Below are positions 1 through 6,819 of a stretch of DNA of 37,589 nucleotides, in pieces; position 1 is the stretch's first letter, and the number at the start of each line of letters is the position of its first letter. A program made the position numbers and the translations under genes. The notes under the pieces were generated by a model. It was given only the letters and a program-made list of their open reading frames with translations, searched no databases and had not been told where the DNA came from. The stretch comes from an uncultured Prevotellaceae bacterium (GTDB lineage: Bacteria; Bacteroidota; Bacteroidia; Bacteroidales; Bacteroidaceae): contig CACYKA010000036.1 of the NCBI GenBank assembly GCA_902774795.1, forward strand, positions 1 through 37,589, written 5' to 3'.

Positions 1-34
1 GTTGTTTAATCTTTGCAGACGATAGTGGTTTATT

Positions 35-1015
35 ATGACAGAGATAAAAACAGCCAGGGAGAGACTGGCATATATTGAGAAAAAATTCTTCAAGGGAGCA
101 GGCCTTGCAAAGGCGTGCCTGCTGGAGGGTGAGGAACGCAGGGCTTATGTGCTCTCGCAGGTGGAGCGTTTACTATCTACGAAGTATAACTCTTCGTCGT
201 TGGGCATGTGGCTGTCAGATGAGTTCTGGACAGCTGACAAGGGCAGAATGCCGATGGATGAAACGGACCCTCTTTTGTCGCTGAAGGAACAGCAGACGAT
301 GACAAGTAAGGAAATGGATTGTCTGCGACTGATAGTGGAAGTGGCAGGTCTGTGCCACGACCTGGGTTTGCATTTACCATTCGACCTGAAAGAGACCTTC
401 GGCATCAGGGGCAAATTTTGGGTGTCGAACAAGCGACTGGTGGAATGGCTCACTACGACGCCTTATGAACGGATAGCAATGCACGTGGCATATACGTTAA
501 GGAAGCGCGCTATCAATGTGTATATACGCGACCATTACCAGCCCGCACAAGATGCTTTGGCAGAACTTTTCTCGTCGGAATACGGCGAATTAGTGCGCGA
601 CCCGGATTGGACGAAAATCCCTCCTCGCGGATATGTGAAGACTATCATTGATGAACTTCTGCGAATAGAGCGACATTGGCAGCGCGGACGCAGACTGAAA
701 CTGAACCCTCAGGTTGTGATTCTGCACGATGAGATATATGGCCTTGTGCCCCTTCAGTTTGACAAGGGAGTATTGGAGGCCGCTCAGAAACTCTACGATT
801 ACATGGAAAGGGAAGTGAAGGACCGGCTGAAAGATGCGGACGAAGACACCATATCAGAGGTGTTAGGACGCTTTGCTGAGAAAGTCCGCGAGGTGCGTGA
901 ACATCATTTTGCCAAAGATTGGCTGAGGGACGAATCGCTGGGGTTTGCCTATCTGATGGCTCATGCCGAATGGTATGGGTTGGGATGGTTTAGCGAGGAG
1001 GACGAAGCGCTATGA
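35..1015 (+). CDS. Hypothetical protein, first gene of accessory cassette
   Basis: This 326-residue soluble protein has no signal peptide or membrane segment, and I do not recognise its family. The N-terminal third contains a short hydrophobic helix (LIVEVAGLCHDLGL, about residues 99-112). The C-terminal half is rich in charged helices (RIERHWQRGRRLKLN, KDRLKDADEDTISEVLGRFAEKVREV), and it ends in an aromatic-rich tail (AEWYGLGWFSEEDEAL). The ATG lies just inside the window edge, so any promoter is mostly cut off. The gene overlaps the next one by 4 bp (ATGA), so the two are very likely translated together. Its place before a primase and a HigBA pair suggests a role in an integrated mobile element, but that is inference from position only. 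Confidence 0.7.
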   Translation: MTEIKTARERLAYIEKKFFKGAGLAKACLLEGEERRAYVLSQVERLLSTKYNSSSLGMWLSDEFWTADKGRMPMDETDPLLSLKEQQTMTSKEMDCLRLIVEVAGLCHDLGLHLPFDLKETFGIRGKFWVSNKRLVEWLTTTPYERIAMHVAYTLRKRAINVYIRDHYQPAQDALAELFSSEYGELVRDPDWTKIPPRGYVKTIIDELLRIERHWQRGRRLKLNPQVVILHDEIYGLVPLQFDKGVLEAAQKLYDYMEREVKDRLKDADEDTISEVLGRFAEKVREVREHHFAKDWLRDESLGFAYLMAHAEWYGLGWFSEEDEAL

Positions 1016-1902
1016 TAAGATATAATCGTAGCTTTTATGCCTCAGCTTCTCAGTGGTTGGAAGCCATCAAGCAAGACAGGGCCTGGTTAAGTCAATTGCA
1101 ACAGCTTCAGAACGCAACTCCAGCCGAGCTCAAAAAGCAACATCAGATGGCCAGTAATAAAATTGAAAAGAGTGACGCCTGTGATTATTGGCATTTCTAT
1201 AATAAGCAAGTGGACAGGGTTAAGCTTGTGGTTGAGGAACTTTGGGAGGCAGGCAAGATGACACCAGCCATTCAAAGAACTCTGATTATCTGGATGCTTA
1301 CGGAGGAATGGCTGGAGCAGCATTCGGAGATAGACATACAGGCATCGGAAAAGCCAAAGAGACCATCTTCAAAGCAGAAGCCTAAGGCGAAAGCCGACAG
1401 AAAACCCAGCGACAAGCCATTGACGCTGAAATACTATATGCATGGCAATAATGGTGTGCTGATGAGACAACGCAAAAGAGTACATCAGGTTTTTAAAATG
1501 TGGAACAGATGGGGCTGGATTGACGAGCAAACATCTTTAGAGGATTTTGATACTTTCTTCGAAGGAGAGCCCAGACATTGTAATATCACATGGAAGGCGA
1601 ACGGCACTATCTTGACAATTCTGTTACAAGAACTTCTGGAACAGTTATACATTGAGAAGCCAACTGGATGTGCAGCAAAGTCATTAGTAAAACAGCAGTT
1701 TGGAAAGACGGCTAACTCGGATAGAACCCGTCTTGACAATATTTCAGAGAAGAGGATAAAACTTACCCTGCTTGTCCTTGACCCTCAAAATCACAATTTG
1801 ATATTTCAAGACTCTGATGATTTGTCTGAAATACAAGATATACAAGATGCGGCATTAAAAGAAATCTTCGCAGGTAAACTTCGTTCTACCAAAGGAATAT
1901 AG
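1012..1902 (+). CDS. Hypothetical protein, possibly RteC-like C-terminal region
   Basis: This 296-residue cytoplasmic protein overlaps the stop of the upstream gene by 4 bp. It has two halves joined by a lysine/proline-rich linker around residues 117-140 (KPKRPSSKQKPKAKADRKPS). The N-terminal half is helical with many Gln, Lys and Trp residues. The C-terminal half contains ITWKANGTILTILLQELLEQ, followed by a basic segment with a conserved-looking RTRLDNISEKR. That order (a W, then a leucine-rich helix, then a basic helix) is reminiscent of the C-terminal part of RteC-type and related small proteins of Bacteroides mobile elements. The resemblance is weak, from memory, and needs a profile search. 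A hairpin terminator and a repeat cluster follow the stop codon. Confidence 0.7.
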   Translation: MIRYNRSFYASASQWLEAIKQDRAWLSQLQQLQNATPAELKKQHQMASNKIEKSDACDYWHFYNKQVDRVKLVVEELWEAGKMTPAIQRTLIIWMLTEEWLEQHSEIDIQASEKPKRPSSKQKPKAKADRKPSDKPLTLKYYMHGNNGVLMRQRKRVHQVFKMWNRWGWIDEQTSLEDFDTFFEGEPRHCNITWKANGTILTILLQELLEQLYIEKPTGCAAKSLVKQQFGKTANSDRTRLDNISEKRIKLTLLVLDPQNHNLIFQDSDDLSEIQDIQDAALKEIFAGKLRSTKGI

Positions 1903-1907
1903 TTACG

Positions 1908-2052
1908 TGTAAGCGATTTCGTGCCAATGTAAGCGAAAATGTAAATTCGCTTACAAAATAATTGAGTCGGAACACTCTTGAAACACAGAGAGTTCCGATT
2001 ATTTTTGTGCATATTTTTTTGCATGTAAGCGATTCTTGGGAATTTGCTTACG
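1908..2052 (+). repeat. Cluster of five TGTAAGCGA-type repeats
   Basis: The 9-mer TGTAAGCGA occurs on the + strand at 1908-1916, 1928-1936 and 2024-2032. It is inverted at 1947-1955 (TCGCTTACA), and a one-mismatch inverted copy lies at about 2044-2052 (TTGCTTACG). Copies in each half are about 20 bp apart (1908 to 1928, and 2024 to 2044). A hairpin terminator sits between the two groups. The spacing and clustering fit binding sites for a DNA-binding protein, either an operator or replication iterons. Which one is not shown by the sequence. Confidence 0.6.
1967..2006 (+). terminator. Rho-independent terminator after first two genes
   Basis: The hairpin has arms TCGGAAC plus CTCT (1967-1978, one bulged A) and AGAG plus GTTCCGA (1987-1998, one opposing A), followed by TTATTTTT. 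It ends the transcript of the two overlapping genes and lies inside the TGTAAGCGA repeat cluster. Confidence 0.65.
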
Positions 2053-2114
2053 TGTAGCAGGGTGGTTTCCCCATTGCTGAGGGCAGCAGTCAAGTCTGTC
2101 TGCCTAAAGCAAAA

Positions 2115-2582
2115 ATGAAAAAAGTAAATTTTTCTCGCGTAGGGTCTGAACAACAGTACGGCCCACGCCCAGTAGGAGAAATCCTCAACGATTTTCTGAA
2201 CAAGAGTAATTCACCCTTTGCAGTTGCTTATCGTGAGCGGCTACTTAAGGACTTGCATCCAAACAAGGAACTGTGTATTGACCTGAAGTTATACACACGC
2301 GAGCCTGGACGCATGCCTGTGGGTACGTACCTTAATGGTGCTATAGCGCGAAAAGGTGAAGATTGCTACATGTTCGTAGAAAACTGTCTTAAAGAGAAAA
2401 AGGTGACAAGCCTTCTTCGTAGTCCACATGTTTGGAAAGGCTCATGCGTGAATGTGGTACGCAGGTCTGATGGAAACTTGTACCCAACGTTCAACCGTCC
2501 GCAGTACAGCAAGGACTTCACGTTTAAGGATTTTTGCCGAGAGGCTGCCGAGGAACTGTTGGCAATAGCTAGCCTCATATAG
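2115..2582 (+). CDS. Small hypothetical protein of the primase cassette
   Basis: This 155-residue soluble protein is not recognised with confidence. It starts at an ATG followed by AAA AAA and has no signal peptide. The N-terminus has the segment RPVGEILNDFL, which faintly recalls the start of DUF721/DciA-like proteins, but the rest does not follow that family. The middle is basic (LYTREPGRMPVGTYLNG), and the C-terminus is an acidic-helical stretch (FKDFCREAAEELLAIASLI). It lies between the TGTAAGCGA repeat cluster and the DUF3987-like/primase pair on the same strand. A small DNA-binding or regulatory role is possible but is inference. Confidence 0.65.
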   Translation: MKKVNFSRVGSEQQYGPRPVGEILNDFLNKSNSPFAVAYRERLLKDLHPNKELCIDLKLYTREPGRMPVGTYLNGAIARKGEDCYMFVENCLKEKKVTSLLRSPHVWKGSCVNVVRRSDGNLYPTFNRPQYSKDFTFKDFCREAAEELLAIASLI

Positions 2583-2596
2583 AATTTAATCTTTTG

Positions 2597-2747
2597 TATC
2601 TCAATATCTCAATATCTCAATTATCAATTTATATCTCACATCTTCTTATATAGTTTGTATAACTTATTAATAATCAAGTATATAGAATATATGTAAGGGA
2701 TGTGACAACAGCAAAAATAATTAATTGAGATTTGAGATTTGAGATTA
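2597..2747. repeat. Imperfect inverted repeat built of TATCTCAA / TTGAGATT units
   Basis: The 213-bp gap before the DUF3987-like gene is very AT-rich. At 2597-2623 a unit of about 8-9 nt (TATCTCAA) is repeated three times, ending in TTA. At 2722-2747 the near reverse complement (TAATTGAGATTTGAGATT and on) is also repeated three times. The two arms could pair over about 25 bp with some mismatches across a loop of about 98 nt. I see no convincing Bacteroidetes promoter in the gap. Confidence 0.6.
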
Positions 2748-2795
2748 CGAATACTACAGACAGTACTAAGTAAAAAAATAAAGAATTTAAAAACA

Positions 2796-4112
2796 ATGAC
2801 TTACGATATTTTTTCTAATCAGCCGCAGGAGCCAAGTACTGGCCGTGGCACCGAGTTTCTTAAATTTCTCACCTCAAAAGCCTCCACAAAAATGCAACAG
2901 CCGCTGAAGCCTATGGCTTTTCCTGCTCTGTCTGCCCATGTTTCTTCTGAAGTGAAGATGAAGTATAGCGATGGGAAATATTATGAAATAGGAGCTGGAC
3001 AGCTTGCACATCTTATAGGTGTATCGGGTATAGGTAAGCGTGAATTGAGCCATTTGGTCGGTGCGATATGCCGAGACTTTGTAGCCCACGATGCAGCGGA
3101 GTTCCAACGTTTGGCCCTATGGTCCTCTCAGATGAAGTCGAGGGCAGCAAACAAGGCTAAACCTGAGAGACCTTCTGACATCTATTTTCTCTATCCACCC
3201 GAGGATGTCACTAAGCCGGCATTCGCTCAGAACTGTCAGGCTCTGGAGCAGAATGGCGGTCTTACCCAGTACCTGAATCTGAGTGAGTGCGAAGCAGCTG
3301 CTCGAATAGCTGGATCTAAACTCCAGATGAGCGTACTTATCAGGAATGCCTTCGATGTTGAGCGTGGAGGAGGTCAGCTTCGTGCCTCAGAGAGCGGCAT
3401 TAGTGCCAATCCCATTATCAGACTTTGTATGACTATGAGCTCAACACCTGAGGTAGCGCAAACCTTTTACAAACGTGATATGAGAAACGGTTTCTTCTCA
3501 CGTGTAAATATTGCCTATGTTCCTCGAGGCGAGCGCATAGGTAAGATTCCGAAACAAAAGGACTATGATGAGGATTATCTCGCTGAGATGGATCAGTATT
3601 TACTGCGCTTGAAGAGTGCTCGTGGAAGTTTCCATGTAAAGCAGCTCAACCGTGTAGCCGACCAGCTGGCCGAAGAGATGGTTGACTTAGCCAACCTCTG
3701 CGATTCGGATGACCTGTTCGAAATCAGCCACCGTTCAATATTCAGTTCTTGGAAGAAGGCTGCCGTGCTTTGGTTGCTGAACGACATGACATACACACGT
3801 AGCATTGGTGAATGGATGGTCTATTTCTGCTATTTCGATCTCTGGTCTCGTCTAAAGGTGTTCGACCAGATGATTTCCCCCAGCGATGTTCTGGCTGAAG
3901 AATCTCGCAAGCGCGGACAGGTGAATATGTTGGAGAGTCTCCCCAATCCCTTCTCTGAGCAGCAGCTGGAAAATCTGCGCGTTAGCTTGGGCAAGAGTAA
4001 GGATGGAACGAAGCATCAGATTTCCGTTTGGGCAAATAGAAACTTCGTGACCTACTCGAACCAGACAGGATTGTATTCAAAGACTGAAGAGTATCTTAAT
4101 GGGAAATCGTAG
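2796..4112 (+). CDS. DUF3987-like protein with degenerate P-loop
   Basis: The protein is 438 residues when begun at ATG 2796, which reads MTYDIFSNQP. I prefer this start because the in-frame ATG 57 nt upstream lies inside the TTGAGATT repeat. Residues 75-82 read GVSGIGKR, a Walker-A-like loop with Arg in the place normally held by Ser/Thr. Later segments such as the E/S-rich stretch around ESGISANPIIRLCMTMSSTPEVAQ, followed by a conserved-looking arginine region (RNGFFSRVNIAYVPRGER), resemble DUF3987 (YfjI-like) proteins of mobile elements, which are helicase-related ATPases found beside primases. The primase gene follows after only 3 nt, which supports a joint replication role. Whether it binds or hydrolyses ATP is doubtful given the altered loop. 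Confidence 0.6.
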   Translation: MTYDIFSNQPQEPSTGRGTEFLKFLTSKASTKMQQPLKPMAFPALSAHVSSEVKMKYSDGKYYEIGAGQLAHLIGVSGIGKRELSHLVGAICRDFVAHDAAEFQRLALWSSQMKSRAANKAKPERPSDIYFLYPPEDVTKPAFAQNCQALEQNGGLTQYLNLSECEAAARIAGSKLQMSVLIRNAFDVERGGGQLRASESGISANPIIRLCMTMSSTPEVAQTFYKRDMRNGFFSRVNIAYVPRGERIGKIPKQKDYDEDYLAEMDQYLLRLKSARGSFHVKQLNRVADQLAEEMVDLANLCDSDDLFEISHRSIFSSWKKAAVLWLLNDMTYTRSIGEWMVYFCYFDLWSRLKVFDQMISPSDVLAEESRKRGQVNMLESLPNPFSEQQLENLRVSLGKSKDGTKHQISVWANRNFVTYSNQTGLYSKTEEYLNGKS

Positions 4113-4115
4113 GCT

Positions 4116-5003
4116 ATGGATAGGATAGAAATTGAAAAGTTGCGTTCGCTCCCTTGCGAGGGGGTGGCGCAACGCCTTGGACTTGTGGTCAGACAACACA
4201 AAGCCTTGTGCCCGTTTCATAACGACCACACTCCATCTATGACCTTCAAAAAGGGAAAGTGGAAGTGTTGGAGCTGTGGTGAAGGTGGAGATACTATCAG
4301 TCTCGTGCAGAAAGTGCTTAATAAAAATTTCCCCGAGGCCTGCCGATGGCTGGCGGATGAGAACAATGTGATTCTTACTGAGTACAGACCAAAAGAAGAA
4401 AAGCCTCCCAAGCCGTTTGATGCATCAAGATATAATAAGTATTTTGAGCGCCCTTTCCTGAATGACGAGGCGCGGAAGTTTCTCTTTGAGGAGCGCAGGC
4501 TGGACCCTCGCGTGGTGCGCTGGTGCCGTTTGACTTCGTGGAAAGACAAGCAGGGCGTGCCTTGGCTGCAAATACCATATTATAATCGTGAAGGAAAACT
4601 GATAGGTATCCAAAACCGAAACCTCGTCAAAGGTGCCTCACCTCGCTTCCGTTTTCCGCAGGGGTCTGAGTGCGGGATATACAATCTGCCAGTGCTGAAT
4701 CTGCTAAAGCCCGGCGACGAGCTGTATATCACGGAAGGCTGCTCCGACTGCTGGGCCATGCTCTCCGCCGGCCACAAGGCGATAGCAATACCGTCAGCCA
4801 CCCTGCTTTCGCAGAAAGACACGAAAAAATTGTCAATTATCAATTCTCAATTGTCAATTAGTTTCCACATGTATCCAGATAATGACACGCCCGGCGAACG
4901 CCTTTTCCTGCAACTGCAAAAAGTGCTGCCCAATCTGGTGCATCATCAGCTGCCGCCAGGGTGTAAAGACTATTCTGAATATTATTTAAAAATGAAAAAA
5001 TGA
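4116..5003 (+). CDS. CHC2 zinc-finger / TOPRIM primase of mobile element
   Basis: This 295-residue protein resembles the small DnaG-type primases of integrated elements, which lay down RNA primers for replication. The N-terminal zinc finger has Cys32, His35, Cys51 and Cys54 (CPFHND, then CWSCGEGGD). The TOPRIM part has Glu207 (LYITEGCSD) and the acidic pair Asp255/Asp257 (MYPDNDTPG), the expected metal ligands. It is shorter than chromosomal DnaG (about 600 residues) and lacks the helicase-binding C-terminal domain. Between the TOPRIM glutamate strand and the DxD strand, residues about 239-249 (LSIINSQLSIS) are encoded by a CAATT-type tandem repeat that also occurs between genes elsewhere in this window, so it looks like an in-frame insertion. 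The gene is 3 nt after the DUF3987-like gene and is probably in one operon with it. Confidence 0.8.
   Translation: MDRIEIEKLRSLPCEGVAQRLGLVVRQHKALCPFHNDHTPSMTFKKGKWKCWSCGEGGDTISLVQKVLNKNFPEACRWLADENNVILTEYRPKEEKPPKPFDASRYNKYFERPFLNDEARKFLFEERRLDPRVVRWCRLTSWKDKQGVPWLQIPYYNREGKLIGIQNRNLVKGASPRFRFPQGSECGIYNLPVLNLLKPGDELYITEGCSDCWAMLSAGHKAIAIPSATLLSQKDTKKLSIINSQLSISFHMYPDNDTPGERLFLQLQKVLPNLVHHQLPPGCKDYSEYYLKMKK
4831..4860 (+). repeat. CAATT-type near-tandem repeat inside the primase gene
   Basis: The stretch reads as repeated units TCAATTA/TCAATTC/TCAATTG. The 14-mer TCAATTGTCAATTA at its end also occurs in the oadA-oadB gap at 29569-29582. Here it is read in frame as residues about 239-249 of the primase. 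Confidence 0.7.
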
Positions 5004-5020
5004 AAAAATGAAACCTTGCC

Positions 5021-5076
5021 TTATTGTCCAATAACCTGCCCTTATCGGACGATAAGCGTGGGTTATTGGATCATAG
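5021..5076. promoter_or_regulatory. Three 14-bp dyads at 21-bp spacing upstream of higBA
   Basis: Three related 14-mers start exactly 21 bp apart: TTATTGTCCAATAA at 5021-5034, TTATCGGACGATAA at 5042-5055, and a decayed copy TTATTGGATCATAG at 5063-5076. The first two are nearly perfect two-fold palindromes. Together they also make a long hairpin (TCCAATAACC 5027-5036 with GGTTATTGGA 5061-5070, and CTTATC with GATAAG inside). Two-turn phasing on the same face of the helix suggests cooperative binding by a dimeric regulator, possibly the HigA antitoxin. The sites lie 44 bp upstream of the -33 element, so alternatively the hairpin may end the primase transcript. Confidence 0.55.
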
Positions 5077-5119
5077 GAAACTATTTTTTCGACCACAACT
5101 GAAAAAAAACTTCACTAAA

Positions 5120-5151
5120 TTTGTGAATTTCAAAATAAATACTTACCTTTG
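5120..5151 (+). promoter_or_regulatory. Promoter for higBA
   Basis: TTTG at 5120-5123 and TACCTTTG at 5144-5151 are separated by 20 nt, matching the Bacteroidetes -33/-7 consensus. The higB ATG is 17 nt downstream. Confidence 0.7.
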
Positions 5152-5168
5152 CAGCCAAATACGACGAT

Positions 5169-5477
5169 ATGGTCATTGAATACGAAAAGGATTATCTTGA
5201 AGAGCTATATGACAAGGGGAAATGTACGAACAAGAAGTACCGTTTCCAGAAGTCTGTAGTTGTGAAATACCAAAAGCGCATAGATACGCTGATGGCTGCT
5301 ACCCGCATAGAAGACCTTTTTGTTTTCAATTCGCTTAACTTCGAGGCACTTGACAATGGATATTTCTCAATCCGCATAGACTTCCACTACCGTCTGGAGT
5401 TTAAGATAAGGACTGAAGGAACAGAACCCATCGTTACTATATGCACAGTTACTGACATTACAAACCATTATCAATAA
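5169..5477 (+). CDS. higB: HigB-type toxin (RelE/ParE fold)
   Basis: This 102-residue protein fits the HigB family of ribosome-dependent mRNA-cleaving toxins. The supporting features are the small size, the basic central segment (KYQKRIDTL), a strand reading FNSLNFEALDNGYFSIRIDF that matches the family's stretch ending in y-S-I-R, and the following HYRLEFKI that matches the conserved YRIxF strand. Expression would inhibit translation until neutralised by the antitoxin encoded 9 nt downstream. The toxin-first order is typical of higBA. A clear promoter and an array of dyads lie upstream, as expected for an autoregulated pair. It may stabilise the primase-bearing element, which is inference. 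Confidence 0.82.
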   Translation: MVIEYEKDYLEELYDKGKCTNKKYRFQKSVVVKYQKRIDTLMAATRIEDLFVFNSLNFEALDNGYFSIRIDFHYRLEFKIRTEGTEPIVTICTVTDITNHYQ

Positions 5478-5486
5478 GATATATTT

Positions 5487-5786
5487 ATGAACAGAATAAC
5501 AACACATCCTGGAGACGTTCTGAAAGAAGAACTGGAGGCAAGAGGCATTTCACAGAAGAAGTTCTCTGAGGTGCTGTCTATTCCATACACGCAGCTCAAT
5601 GAGATACTGAACGGCAAGCGGCCGGTAACAACTGATTTTGCCCTAATGATGGAAGCATCTCTTGGCATAAATCCTGAAATGCTCATCAATATGCAGACAC
5701 GTTATAATATGTCGGTAGCACGTCATAAGAAACCTCTGATTGAAAGACTCCTTGACATAAAAAAAGCTTGTGCCGCAGTCTTTTAG
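5487..5786 (+). CDS. higA: HigA-type antitoxin, XRE-family HTH
   Basis: This 99-residue antitoxin has a helix-turn-helix close to its N-terminus. It begins with HPGDVLKEELEARGISQKKF, the classic HigA/VapI start (HPGeiLkeeLeerGis), and continues with the recognition helix region YTQLNEILNGKRPVT and the ALGINPEM-like stretch (ASLGINPEMLINMQ). It would bind and neutralise HigB and repress the operon. It follows higB by 9 nt, and a strong terminator lies 54 nt after its stop, so the pair forms its own transcription unit. Confidence 0.88.
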   Translation: MNRITTHPGDVLKEELEARGISQKKFSEVLSIPYTQLNEILNGKRPVTTDFALMMEASLGINPEMLINMQTRYNMSVARHKKPLIERLLDIKKACAAVF

Positions 5787-5840
5787 TTTTTCCGAAAATT
5801 GCTGAATTTTATCTGACAAAATACTCCCTTGAGATAGTTG

Positions 5841-5872
5841 TTCCTGATGCTTCGGCGTCGGGAATTTTTTTT
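5841..5872 (+). terminator. Terminator after higBA
   Basis: A 10-bp stem (TTCCTGATGC with GCGTCGGGAA, two G-U pairs) with a TTCG tetraloop is followed by eight T residues. Confidence 0.85.
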
Positions 5873-5927
5873 GTGTAAAAACAGCTAAAAAAAAGTTGAA
5901 TTTAGGACAAAAATAATTGCCGAAAAA

Positions 5928-5959
5928 CTTGCATAATTCAAATATTTTTTGTACCTTTG
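5928..5959 (+). promoter_or_regulatory. Promoter for HU-like gene
   Basis: CTTG at 5928-5931 and TACCTTTG at 5952-5959 are spaced by 20 nt. The start codon at 6054 leaves a leader of roughly 85 nt. Confidence 0.65.
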
Positions 5960-6053
5960 TATCGTGATTAAGAAATTGATTACAAGCGGGATAAGAGCCA
6001 CCCGATGTAGTTGGCTTCGAAGAGTTTCTAATACCACAAAAAACACACAAGGT

Positions 6054-6686
6054 ATGATTGAACTTTATCTTTCAAAGGTTACCGAAACATCGGAAACCGA
6101 ACAGGCGGGTAAGCTGTATGCCCGCGTGAGTTACAAACAGACGCTGAGCGTCCAGGACATGGCCAAGCACATGGCTGAGCACAACACAATGTTCTCCGAG
6201 GGCTCCATCACGGGTATCCTTATCGACTTCGTGAAGTGCGTGCGCGAACAGGTGCTCAACGGCAACACCGTGAAGATTGACAACCTCGCCATCTTCAAGG
6301 CCACAGTTGAGGCAAACGCCCTCGAAACCCTCTATGACGCACAGGCCGACAAGACTGCAACTGCAAGCATCGGCACTCTGAAGGATGGTGACAAGACAGG
6401 CGCAGCCGTGAAGACTATCAAACTGCTGGCACAGAGCACTGGCGAGTTCACACGCGATGAACTGAAGAAGGATGCCAAGCTCTCATGGACTGACAAGACC
6501 AAGGCGGAGATTGCTGCTGCCAAGGGAGGTCAGGAGAGTTCAAATGGTTCAAGCAGTTCAAGCGGTTCAAGTGAAAACGGCGGCGGCACCAACACTGGCG
6601 GCAACGGCGGAGGCACAGACCCTAACACCGGAGGCGGTGACAACGGCGGCGGTGGCGACAACAACGGCGGAGTAAGTAACGATTAG
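6054..6686 (+). CDS. HU-type DNA-binding protein with Gly/Asn/Asp tail
   Basis: The protein is 210 residues when begun at ATG 6054 (MIELYLSKVT). The longer frame to 5949 runs back through the promoter and is unlikely. Residues 1-125 fit the Bacteroidetes HU-related family: YARVSYKQTLSVQDMAKHMA, a FSEGSITGILIDFVKCVREQ helix, and the arm-like LNGNTVKIDNLAIFKATVEA. Such proteins bind and bend DNA. After about residue 160 comes a serine run encoded by a GTTCAAGCG-type repeat, then a flexible tail of GGN, GGG and GGD units ending GGGGDNNGGVSND. The same tail, nearly identical at DNA level, ends the DUF6266-like gene at 36389-37414. Function of the tail is unknown. Confidence 0.75.
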   Translation: MIELYLSKVTETSETEQAGKLYARVSYKQTLSVQDMAKHMAEHNTMFSEGSITGILIDFVKCVREQVLNGNTVKIDNLAIFKATVEANALETLYDAQADKTATASIGTLKDGDKTGAAVKTIKLLAQSTGEFTRDELKKDAKLSWTDKTKAEIAAAKGGQESSNGSSSSSGSSENGGGTNTGGNGGGTDPNTGGGDNGGGGDNNGGVSND

Positions 6687-6749
6687 GGTAAAGGTTATTG
6701 GTTATAGGTTATAGAAGCCAATAGCCAAAAGCTAAAAACCAAAAGCAAC

Positions 6750-6777
6750 AATCCCTGGCAGAATTCTGTCAGGGATT
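6750..6777 (-). terminator. Hairpin between HU-like and dockerin genes
   Basis: AATCCCTG, then the palindrome CAGAATTCTG, then CAGGGATT form a near-perfect hairpin. On the - strand it is followed by the T-rich TTGCTTTTGGTTTTT, so it most likely ends the dockerin gene transcript, and it may work in both directions. Confidence 0.6.
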
Positions 6778-6798
6778 GCTATTCTTAAACCGTAAACG

Positions 6799-6819
6799 GT
6801 AAACTGTAAACCGTAAACT
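6799..6819 (+). repeat. CGTAAAC-type tandem repeat shared with 29533-29553
   Basis: Units of GTAAACYG are repeated four times from 6785. A 21-nt stretch at 6799-6819 (it begins GTAAACTGTAAACCGTAAAC) recurs exactly, in inverted orientation, at 29533-29553 between oadA and oadB. The repeat runs into the stop codon of the dockerin gene. Confidence 0.75.

Noticed and set aside
5949-6053. N-terminal extension of the HU-like protein
   Set aside because: The extended frame overlaps the -7 promoter element and is not HU-like; ATG 6054 begins the conserved part.
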